From Ichthyophonus hoferi (Eukaryota > Opisthokonta > Ichthyosporea > Ichthyophonida > Ichthyophonidae), in NCBI GenBank assembly GCA_002751075.1, contig NAOQ01000486.1, positions 23,452 through 50,983 on the forward strand: DNA of 27,532 nucleotides, in the 5' to 3' direction. Both the position numbers and the translations under genes were made by a program. The notes under the pieces are model-generated. The model was not told the DNA's origin. It saw only the letters and a program-made list of their open reading frames with translations, and made no database searches. Positions 1 through 12,000 of the stretch are shown piece after piece. Within the stretch, counting starts at the first letter, position 1. Each line of letters opens with the position of its first letter.

Positions 1-16
1 ATTACTATTACTATTA

Positions 17-60
<44 letters not shown>

Positions 61-349
61 GTTATTGTTATTACTATTACTATTGTTATTGTTATTGTTA
101 TTGTTATTGTTATTACTATTATTATTACTATTATTATTACTATTATTATTATTATTATTATTGATTATTGTAGAGCATTATATCATACGATATTATAAAG
201 CTAATAACTGACTGCAGATTTATTTATACACACCACCCCCACATGTTGTTTCTCTATGTTTCCATTTTAAGCATACCCTAGATAACTAATATATTCACCC
301 AAACATTATCACTTTCGTATCTTCATCTCCCTTTCCCTCTCCCTCTCAG
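1..349. repeat. Intron end with long ATT-type microsatellite
   Basis: Positions 1-170 are an imperfect (ATT)n array interrupted by ACT and GTT units. An open frame through it would be nearly pure Leu and is an artefact. Positions 171-325 are ordinary AT-rich intron, and 326-349 form the CT-rich tract and AG acceptor of the first NUP205 exon seen here. The window starts inside this intron. Confidence 0.85.
326..347 (+). repeat. Short (CCCTCT)n tract in splice acceptor
   Basis: CT-rich hexanucleotide repeat that ends two bases before the exon at 350 and forms its polypyrimidine tract. Confidence 0.7.
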
Positions 350-697
350 GGCTTCCACACAGAAGGGTACGAGATGCACAGTGTAGACGTACGAGACCTA
401 GTGCATGCTTTTGACTTTGACCTAACAGTGTTTCTAGCGGAGCTAAGCCGCGACGACCTGAACCCCGATGAAATTAATAGAAACCAAAAGTGTTATAACG
501 ACATAGTCACAGCGTGTATGGTGGTCCTGGATTCCCACTTCTACCTGCTGGCTAGCCTGGTTAATACTGAGGTTGCTGCTAATTACGTAGGTGTTTAGAT
601 GTTTGTTTTTTGTCTTAATGTGCTGTGGGGGTAAACAGTTATTTTGGATTGCGGGGAATATGTATATGTATATGTATATGTATATGTGTAATGTAAG

Positions 698-732
<35 letters not shown>

Positions 733-2238
733 GTATATATAAATGTATGGTAAATGTAATCCTATGTGATGGTGCGTGAACAGAATAACACAATGAAGAG
801 AGAGAGGTAAGGATAGTAGTCTAGTCTATGATTATATTAATATATCCTATATATATATATGCACATTGACAGCCTATTAGTAGCATATCATCAACCTATT
901 AATAGCACTGATATCATTTGTGTATTACTAAGCAACCAATGTCGTTCCTATTGGTTAAGTATTTTTAACTTTCAACTTACACGAATCACAATGGGGAACA
1001 CAAACAGGTCTACAGTCTAGTAGCTGGGGCCAGCTCGGATAGGATTGTATCTCTATTAGCTACGGTGGGCAAGATCCGTGTACTGCTTGGTTATTATGGC
1101 TCGCTTCTAGTGCCACATATGACTATGCAGGAGGTAGGGTAGGGTGGGCATGTCTTCCTGATATGCTACTACCACTGTAACCATGGTGCTTAAACCTATA
1201 CATACACGTACATATACACGTCCACGCTTTACCCAAGGTATATTATATACATCTGTAGAATAAAAACATACATACATATGCAAATACATAAAGACACGCA
1301 CCTTTGTTGGCACTGCACACCCATAGAGCTACGTACCGAAACATATTCAAATCAAATCCCCTCTCCCTCTCCCTCTCCCTATCTCCCTGATGATAGATGG
1401 AGCTAATTGACATTGCAGAAGACACTAGAATGGTTGCAATGGGACTCCGTCTGGTTCGTCGATTGGCTCGTTTTAGCCACACGGTGCGTGAAGATATTCT
1501 GAAGTCGTGGCAACCAATGATAGAGGAGCTAATTCATCTTCTTGGCTGCCCATTGGATGATACCCTGAAGGCCTCTATCCTGCGTACATTAACCGCCATG
1601 GGGAGGGAGAATGCGCCAGTGGCTCATCAGATATGGATGCTTATAGTCCAGACTAACTTGCTCTGTGGGTAGGTGCTGGCCATTCTGTTTTCTTGTTAAA
1701 GATTTATGTGCAATAGGAATAGGTAGGTAGATGGGCGGATAAATAGGTAGGTAGGTAAGATAGATAGATAGGTAAATAGATAAATAGATAGATAGATAGA
1801 TAGATAGATAGGTAGATAGATAAATAAAAAGATAGATAGGCAGATAGGCAGATATACTACACAATATTGGCCTCTCCCTCTCCCTCTCCCTCTCCCTCTC
1901 CCTCTCCCTCTCCCTCACACCCTCTCCTTTCTCTCCCTATACATATAGGTTGGTAGAAGAGTATCGGCGGGTAGGAATAACCAGTGAAAACTATGCGGCC
2001 ACCATATCCCTTATCCGGTTACTAGTCCATCTTCTAGAGATACGTACACCGACCTGTATGGGACCACCACAGACCTGGCTGCCCTTTGTTCGGTTTGTCT
2101 CTACTGTATTTGTCTCGCTGGATGGTCTGGCCTACCGCAATTACTCCCATAAATGGCAGGTAGGTGAAATATGAATGGCATATTTTGTATGTTTTGCCTA
2201 TGTGCATTCTGATCTGTATTTATTCTTTTTTTCTTACT

Positions 2239-2271
<33 letters not shown>

Positions 2272-2508
2272 ACACTCTTTATACATATACAGTTAGCCAA
2301 ATGGTGTTTATATTTCTTCCAGCACTTCTCGGCCCAATATATAGCCCAAATACAAGACCAGACGCTGGTCATAGCAGGCCCAGAGAGTGAGGTGACAGCC
2401 ATGATACTGGACTGTGGCGGTCCCAGTGTACTAAGGGCTACCAAGTTATTGCTGGACCACGCTGTACAGGGCAATGCTTTTGACCCCAACCGCCCTACGG
2501 TGCATACG
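350..2508 (+). CDS. NUP205: NUP205 exons 1-5 in the window (N-terminal/middle solenoid)
   Basis: Exons at 350-586, 1008-1133, 1397-1668, 1949-2159 and 2293-2508. Donors are gtaggt, gtaggg, gtaggt, gtaggt and gtaagt; all acceptors end in AG. Introns are phase 0 except the third, which splits a Gly codon 2+1. The first exon has no supported start codon: it opens in phase 0 directly after a CT-rich acceptor, so it is an internal exon and its ATG at 374 is an ordinary Met. LVNTEVAANYVYSLVA, spanning exons 1-2, matches human GLANGPQCAHYCFSLL. Exon 3 encodes LKASILRTLTAMGR, matching human LKAELLKTLAAFGK. Exon 4 ends RNYSHKWQ (human RRAAEKWE). I infer helical-repeat structure from family knowledge. 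Confidence 0.88.
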
Positions 2509-5500
2509 GTAAGTGGGTTAGCTTGGTAGCTATATACACGTATACATATACATATACATATACATATATCTATGCATGTGCAATATAAGGGCCAAGTCTG
2601 CATTCTATCTTACATCTTTCTGTCTGGTATTTCTAAGTCTCTCTCTCTGTCTCTCTGTCTTTTTCTTTCTTTCCTTTTCTCCTACCATAGATGTATATAA
2701 ATAACTTGCGAATCTAATGATTATTTTTATTACTTTCTTTTCTATTTGCATTGTTTGTTTTGTCTTTATTCTAAAACTAACTCTTTTATCCTATTAGTTT
2801 AGAGACTAACTCACTCAACACATTGCATTGGTTCGTTCATATTAGTAAAAACTCTCATTGTAATGCAAAGATATATATATCTTTTAATGGCATAGCTGAT
2901 AACAGAAATATGTGCATGACATATCGAGTGAACGGCCTTGCCATTATAATTTTAAAAGGGTCACAATAAATAGTGCACCAATGAGTGATAATCTCATAAT
3001 TAACCAATCAATCACATAATAGATGGGTACAGCAGCCAGTAGTAATCTAGGACTCTATAAGCTTAAACTCACTATGGAATGTGTTGTCATCGCTATATTT
3101 AGATATTATAACTTTGTCCTAGCCAACCAGGTATGTCTTTTAACTTTTAATTGCTCTTGTAATTCGATTGATTTTATTTTCTAACAATAGCAGCCTCTTT
3201 ATTATTCTTCTTAATATCATATAGTATACTATAGTATAATCTACTTGAATATAATATAATATAATATAGTCTACAATAATTGGATATAACATAACATGCT
3301 ATGAACATAATATCATCTGTAGCTTTCAAGTATAGATATTATTATATGCGATGATATGATTACGTTGTAGTAGATTGAATCTACTAATATTCTACCAATA
3401 TATTAGATTGGTTATTTTTCTCTATCTTTGTCTAAGTGTGTTGTATTACTATGAATGTTCTTGGTTCATTTGATGTATTGTATGTAAATAATAGTTCATT
3501 GTATGTGAATAATGAAATAAAATATCATTTGACTTGGCTGACTAACAAGAAATGCTGATGTGGAATATGGTTTTTATATTATTATACTTATAGTGCACTG
3601 GTTGGTGGGTACAGAGAGCCATGCTTGAGACAGCAGCCAATAGCAGTACACTAAGCCTTGCCCCGCCATTTGCCATCAGTCTGCTCTCTCCTGTGTACAA
3701 ACTAGGCACTGGTGACAAGGTTATTAATGCTGGTAAGGGACTCCTAATGAGACATTATGACAACAGGGCAGGGTGTTAATGAAGTTATGGATCATACTGT
3801 GTATGTGTATATGTATTAGGCTTGCACTATTGCATATTGCCAGTGGGAATACGGCGTGGTGGCTCTTTCTAATCAAGATACATTATTAAATAGATGTCTG
3901 ACAACGTCATTTTATCGTCATAGATTCTTTATGATTAATGTAATAATACAAAAGTAATTGCAGACTAGGGTATTTTTTCTATCATGTTGTATTACTTACT
4001 ATATTTTATATCCTGGAATATCCACCATTTAAAATTTAAATTGTGCACTAAGCCAATAGCCGTCAGCCTAATATATATATATGAAGCCAACTAGATATGT
4101 AAGCGTGCAATGAATGTAATTTGTCTATCTATTGAGATTATTATATTTAATGGTTTTAGGGTTTGCTCTCTGTTTAATCAAGCATTATGATTGGTTTACT
4201 TTTAATTTACTTTTATGATTTATGATTTATATATGTATATTTTGATTGGAATCTACCCCAGTGGGTGTATGTGCGAACACATGTACTCGGGCATTCACGT
4301 GTCTATATGAGAATATTTGCACTCACTCTCCGTTCTACCAATGAAATGAATAGAATAGAATAGAATAGAAACAAATATGGGTGAATAATATGCTGTATGT
4401 ACAGTTAGCTGTCATAGACAGATAAATATATGTGAATATCTGTAGTCAGTTCAATGAACTAATATCCTAGCCCGGTCTCCATAGTGACGGTGGCGGCAGG
4501 CCTGGTTGGCTACACTTCATCCAATGAGATGTCTCGCTTGTCGATCGATTTGCTTCTGCGCCTATCAAAATCGCGCGCGGTATCCTACCAATTGGTGAGT
4601 GGGGGTAACTATGGACATGATAGGGTGCCTATGTTGATTGGTACCTGAACATAGCTTGGAAAGGTGATAGGTTACAAAGAGGGTATGGGTTATATATACC
4701 AGTACCGCCTTTATATATTCATATCAAACAAAAGGTATTTGTCTACGGATATATGTGTGTGTGTGTATTTCAGCCACTGGTGCAATATAGTCCGGCCCAG
4801 ACATCAACCAATAGGGGGTCTATGCTAATTAATTCTCTACTACATATACTATCATCTAATTATTATGTAGCTATAAATAGCCCACCACTCCATGACTATA
4901 ACATGTATGATAACCAACCTATCACCTCTTTTAGATGCCCCTCCTGCGAGGTTGCCAGGAAGATCTGACCAATGCACTGACCCATCGACTGAATGCCCTG
5001 GAGCCAGAGACTGATCTAGCATATGACTACTACCATATCAAAGAGGGTAGGTATATATACAGTTACTAGCATATTAAACAGGATAGGCTGCCTTTCTACC
5101 ATGTCTCATTTCTTTGTTTTATCTATACGCTAGTGAGATCTGCGTATACCTATACGTATATACTCTTTCATGTTTGCCTCTACATCTGAATGGCATTTCT
5201 ATTAACTTAGACTGTCCTCTTATACTTCCAGCCTGCTATGGCTGAATTTTGGTTCCCTAAACCTTACCAGATCCCATAGGATAGAAGAAATGTGTGATGT
5301 CATGTTTACACACTCTTAATTACCTTTTATGGGTGTCACGCATTATTATTAGCTCACGTTTCACACAATCATAATAGAGTCGGAGGTGCGACAAGCCCAT
5401 TTAAGGCAACTCAACTGTGACTTCCTGCTGCACGTGGTGGAGCTCCTGCTGACTAACATCCAGACTGTTCCATACCCCAACCTGGCCCACATGTGTTTAG

Positions 5501-8500
5501 GTTATAATCTCTTAGGACGTGCTGAGGTATGTTTGCTGTTTATGTACTAATTAATTGCAACGAATTAGCACTAATTACACATACCTGGAATATATACACA
5601 TGTCTGTCTTTATCTTTATTAATAAAATTACTCTGAGTATGCTTTCGTTATATTTGTTTGCAGAGATAATTTAATATAAACTTATTACTGATAAACAATA
5701 TAGAATTGTATCTATATTACTTCATTCCTAACTTCTAATTGGTGCGTTCAGCTATATATATATATATATGCAAATTTATTAATTAGCACCTTGTCCTGTT
5801 ATCATAATATCTAATTATAATTGTTCTCTATACAAACGATATAGTATGAGTAATAAAATTTATATATAAATGTCTTTCACACTGTATCATTATTATTGTT
5901 ATAGCCAATCATATGTATAAACTAAAATTTATTTCCATCCAATGAAGATTTCGGATCTCAGCCGTAATGTCACCTGCTTGCATTCTCTGGTGGACATGAT
6001 GATGCACGACCAACCAATGGGTATGACTTAGATATATCTTCCCCCCTCTCTGATCTATGTCACTGGACTTGAGATGAAATACATATTACTGGTCTAACAT
6101 CATGTGATCAAGAATATTGCTAACCAATCATATCACTAACTAATTACATGACCTCAGGGCCCCTCTCAACAACCAATCCTCAGCTATGTGAGAAAGCCTA
6201 TGAGCTCTTGTATGAGCTGTGTAGTGACGGCAAGACTGGCCCACCTACTATGCAGTTCCTGCGTGAAAAGGTAAAAGATACGCCAATACATTTGTAGTAT
6301 TAAACCTTTAAAATTTTGAAATGTGAATACGTAAAAGTATATGAAGCTGAGTAGTGAATGGATGGATAAATAGCTAAACACTTGCATAATTTGCGTTTAT
6401 ATGGTAAGTGTATAGTAGCATATATAAATAAGTGTTCTGCTTTGATCTCTAGTGCAGGTCTGGAGTGTATGTGGTAAGAATAGCTGTAAGAGATGTTTCA
6501 TACAGGAAATGGAATGCAGTGCAATTGTTGTATGACAATACATTATATTATATTATGTTATGTTGCATGTTTTATGGTGTAGAGTGTGTGGCATATGGTA
6601 TATGTTATATGAAAATATAATATAATATGACATGCGTGCTATATAATATATACTATACATGGTATATATATATGACATCTGTTGAAGACAGCCCAGGTTT
6701 GTTTCTCTAGAATAAAGGGGTGGTGGGGTGGTGCATAATGATAGGACAAATGGATGTGACTTTAAGCCAATGATAAATGTGAGAAGGCACACAGGCCTAG
6801 AGTGGCGACAACAGAAAAGGATAATAAGTGTGTAAATAAATACTTATTGACATTTTTATTGGATGTTGCTATGCAAACAGGATTTCTTTGCCACCCAATT
6901 AGAGAAAGGAATCAGTGGTAGTCCCAAGCAGAACATACAACCAGGCTCACGCGTGTGTGGAGAGGCTGGTTGTGGACGCGTATCAGACTGCACATATAAG
7001 ATTAACGGCCGTAATATATGTGACAAGGTATACATATATACATATATATATTGTCTGTAGTACAGTAGTAGGGGAAGGTATGGAGGTTTGTAACTAGGTG
7101 TATACGTATCTATATGTATATGTTCTCGCTTTACTTCTCAGCTTTCTCTAATAATTTCTATTTATCTTGACCTTATATATCTAAAGTTGATAGTGATATA
7201 GAGTGGATAGGGTATTGTATTGTATGGTATGGTATATATATAGTGTGCAGTGGTAGAGAAAAGGGTGTAAATTAGTGTCAATGCATTTATATATCTATAT
7301 ATACGATAGGTATAGAGTAATATATACATGATCACTATCAAATGACCATTCAATCGCGTGACCATGTTACCCAATCAATCGACTAGCATCTAATCTTATT
7401 GCATTTAGAGCGTTTTAATTTGCTCCATATTATTAAATAATGACGTTACATAGACAGAACTATACCTGATATTATAGGATGATTACCCCAAGGTGTGTTG
7501 AGACTATTGGCCAGTTGTCAGTTAAAATATTTTGGTTATAATTTTTGTTTTCAATTATATATAGTCTGTAGTGGTAAAGAAAGGAGTGTTTGTGGGTGTG
7601 GTGGAGATAGGGTTTTGTTTGTTTATTTATTTATTTATCTCGTTGCTATTACTTGATTCTAATTGGTATTATAGTTATAAATACAGTGTTAAAGTGATAG
7701 CAACCAATTAGATTGCATTACCTAAGACGGGTTAGGTCTAAAATAGTAAGAGTACCAATGGAAAAGACCTGTTTGTTTATAACTATGCAATTAAAACTGT
7801 CTATGTTTGTGTGTATTGTGTGCAAGTGTATGTATTGTATGATATGTTGCATAATATAGGGTTTATAGCCATACCTATACCTATACTTCACCCCATTGGG
7901 TCTTCCTTTCTTTCTTTCTTTATTCCTATATCTAATTTCCAAATATCTAGTCTAATAGTAGTGGTAACTTCGTTCAGGTTGGTTTGGTTTGTGCATCTAT
8001 GTTACGTTAATTAGTGTCATCTAGATAGCAAGTCAATTCTATATGTAGAATATAGACCTCTTATAAGGCTTTCTCGTTGTTTGTCTCTTTCTCTTTCTCT
8101 CTCTTTCTTCTCTCACACACCATCTCTCTCTGTTTAGTGTTTCTGCTGTCAGTTTCCTGGCTGTAGCAACCCAGCCAACCATTATGATACGGGACGTGCC
8201 TATTGCAACAAATGTATTCTTGATAAGAGTATACTCAGTTACATGTACCAACAAACATGGCTGTTGAAGGTAGGGTTCTATGTTATTTCTACTACGTTAT
8301 AGTTATATGTATTATGTATATATAGGTAGCGGTAATGTGGGTAATAGTAGTAGTAGTAATAATAATAATAATAATATGTGTACGTTTAGGTATATATCTA
8401 TATATCTATATATAACCTGTCTACCAACCAATCAGTTGGTAGCCATGGAAGTACAGCGAATGAAATGCACCAAGACACATCCAAGGGAGGTCAGAAAGCT

Positions 8501-8965
8501 ACTAGGCATTCTGTTGCTAGGCAACACCCAATACGGTGAGTGGGAGTGGTGTAATACCTTCATATTATTTCTAAATTGCACAAACACACCTATATGTATC
8601 TGAGTATGAAATTTTTTATCATGCATACCAGCATATATAACTATATATATATAGTTATATAGATTTAAATGCGTGCTATAATCATAGATTAACCCTCTCA
8701 CATCCATAAATACTATCATACACACCTATCCTATTCCACAGACTCTAACGGAACCTTCCCTAGTCGAGTGGGGAGACAGTGCCTACCAGAATTACTAGAT
8801 TATATTAGGTATGGTGGTGTCTTAACGTTGTGCTGTATGTTCTACCATGTATGCCTTATCTTGATATCTCTAGAATATAGTACCTATTCTGGTCGATAGT
8901 TTGTCCTAATTTATTAACTAATTTGTGATTTCCTCACGTAAATACCTACTATATTGTTCTTGTTG

Positions 8966-9011
<46 letters not shown>

Positions 9012-12000
9012 TATGTTATACCTAGAAAATAAAAAAATAGGAAAAAGTAAAATCAATGCCATGATAACCAAAGTATGGCAAGTAGTTCATATATACAAAG
9101 GGTACATTTACTCAATGTATGTCATTAATGATATGGTGTTATAATCGATTACGAAAAGCGTGTAGAAGTAGAAATAGAAAGAGAAAAAAAAAAGAAGAAA
9201 AAAAAAATATGCGGACATTTACCTAATATGTACCGTGTGACATCGTATGTCCTATATGTTTATTTACGTTGTTGTATGATATCATTCTATTCAAAAATAT
9301 ATTACAGTCGTTAATTGCTTTTTATTGGATTTATTATGCTATTATAGTATTAAAATTTCTACTTTTGGACCTGTAAATCGATTATATAAAATTAAAAGTA
9401 ATTTAAAATTTAAAACGGAAGAAAGAATGGATGGTGCTTGTTTTTATTTTTATTTTTGTTTTTTGTTTATTTTTTTTGTTTCTATTTGTTGGTGTGGACA
9501 TGGTCTGTCTATTTGATCCTATGCTATCTATCTGTTATCTCCTCCTTGCTCTATACAGTATATAGTATATAGTATGCAATATATAGTATATAGTATAAGG
9601 TGTGGTGGTACAGCATACGTACACTCACCACATATTATAGCTCTCTGGATCCAGTCACTGTTGTGAAACTGAATTTACGAGTATGGATTGTGCTTTAATA
9701 GTAATTATTTGGCAGATGATATAGATATTTGTGTATGGTTATGTATAGGTGTGTGTATATTTGTATATATGTATGTGTACATGTAGATCTAATCCCTTTC
9801 CTCTCTCTCCTTCCTTTCTAGGCAACAGGACGGCAACGCACGTGAAGAAGATATTGAAGAAGATTTTAGGACCATCTTGGATCTGGCCAATCCCATCTTC
9901 CGGGTATGTTCACCCTAGGCTACAGTATATTAACCGCCATCTGCCATGATTGGGTTTTTGTCTAATTATATGTTACTTTACATCTAAATTATACTTAACT
10001 TTATATTTATTTACCCCCAAATACCACGCAGCACCCCCTCTCTCTCATATCCTATTGGGCCTACACTGTTTATAGTGATAATCATTGGGTAATTAAACTT
10101 AAAACATGACTGATAAGCCAGAGTTTATCTTCATATTGTAATAATATGATCACTGACATGCATTCAATTAGATGCAAGGATCGAGAGGTGACACTTTAGT
10201 GGATATTGTCCACGTGGCAGACTATCTTAGGAGTCAAGGGTTTCAAGATCCTGATGCCTTATATGTATGTTGTATGCCCTAATATACCATATATCACATT
10301 ATATCACATTATAATATACCATATATGTGTGGTTTAACTTACATATCAACATAATATTTCTTTCTAGTATATGTTTGTATAGTATAGTATGAGATTCGTG
10401 CACATGTACCTTTTGATTTGTCTAATTATATATATATTTCTCACGACTATGTTAATGTTTAAATGTTTAAATCAATTGGTTTAACATACAAGCATACACC
10501 TACATGTATGTTAATATAAAATAATTTGCATTGGTATAGACTTTGGTTATTTTCTCTACTTAAGACATGTTGATTGTGGATCCTACCTCTAGAGATCCAT
10601 TATTTACTATACAATGCTACAATGCTACTATATATATAGTGTATAGTATATGTAGTATATGTAGTATATATATAACTAACATTATCTTACACCCTGTACT
10701 GTTACTGTTACTCATGTCTTATGTCTCCATATCTTCCTCTCCCTTACCTATTTACATATCTGCGACCATACATACATACATACATACATACACGCACGCA
10801 CACAAACCTCTACAGATCATGCGCAATGAATACGGTCAAGCGATAGCCATTGAACGACTAGTACAATTAAACTCGCTCCGTGAACGCCATAAACTGCAGT
10901 CTGGACTGCTGACAGCCTGGTGTCAATTGTTAGAGTGTAGCATGGCCGCCCTGCCCTGTCTTCCACCGCCAGTGAGTGTTATGTTAACTCTCTAGTTGGT
11001 TTTGTTTTGTTTTGCTTTGCTTTGCTTGCATCAATTGTAACATTTATCTTTTTTCTTGGCCTATCACATTGAAAAATTAAAATATTGTTGGCTGAAGTTT
11101 GGTTGGCTTCTATTATTTAATTTTGTCTTCCTCATAGATATATATATATATGAAGGGTGTTGGTCCATTGAATTTTGCTCTGTTTCTTGGCATGTCGCAC
11201 CATTGCTGGATCATAAATGCATTTCCTTACAATATTAGGCATTTACCCAGCCCATTAGTGGGAGGTGTATATAAACGGCGACTAAAAATGATTGAGTAGG
11301 CGTTTTTATGGCCAAATATAGATAGTAGTATAGTAAGATATTGGTATATTAGTATAGTCTTATGGTAGTCTATTAGCATAGTAGTACAATAGTAAAGTAG
11401 TATAATAGCATAATAGCATACCTATTCTGATATTTTCTGTGATGGGTATACAGCAACAACAAGAAGCCACCAGTCGGATGTCGCATGATCTGTTCCACCG
11501 TCTAAGAGCCTATTCCCTTCCCTTATTTGTCGATACTGTGTCACGTGCACTTCTAGTTGTTATTTCCAAATTAAGGTAATTGCACTTTTGCTAATCTATG
11601 TAGTGTGTTGTATGCTATTGTGTTATGTTTTTTTATATTCTATAGTATATTGCTGCCCTCTACTGTTTGACCTCATAGTGTATTGTGTTATGTTGTAATA
11701 ACCTAATGACATTTAGATTACATATCTATAAAGAGGAAAGGTACAGGTTGTAATATTGTAATTATTGTATACATTTCTTTTTTATTGTACCAAGCTAGGT
11801 TGTCTCTCTATGTGCTTTCTTGCTTAAGGCATTTTCTTGGACTGGCAAAGGATGTTATATATATATATATGCTTGCATACAGGAAATATGTTAAATATAT
11901 ATATATGTACTTGTACACAGTCAGCTCCGTAACTCCCACCCTGGAGGACATCAGATCCTCTCTACGTCTACGTCACAGGAATACTTTGCACAGGTAATAA

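Noticed and set aside
17-211. Open frame encoding a near-pure Leu tract
   Set aside because: It is a translation of an ATT-type microsatellite inside an intron; no flanking coding signal.
374-376. ATG as the NUP205 start codon
   Set aside because: The frame is open and phase-matched back to a splice acceptor at 348-349, and the protein aligns here with the interior of human NUP205, so this is an internal Met.
6915-7097. Plus-one frame in NUP205 exon 13 giving a helix-like peptide (AHACVERLVVDAYQTAHIRL)
   Set aside because: It looked like a better solenoid helix, but the other frame joins both neighbours in phase, keeps the human match DFFATQL, and yields the matching cysteine spacing continued in exon 14.
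9325-9516. Plus-strand frame in the intron 8809-9821
   Set aside because: Phe-rich, built on T runs; the real exon starts at 9822 in another context.
10766-10803. CATA/CGCA run considered as a possible CRISPR-like or telomeric repeat
   Set aside because: Simple four-base microsatellite without spacers; the CCTAT/CCTAC run at 17900-17928 was also considered as telomeric and rejected for the same reason.
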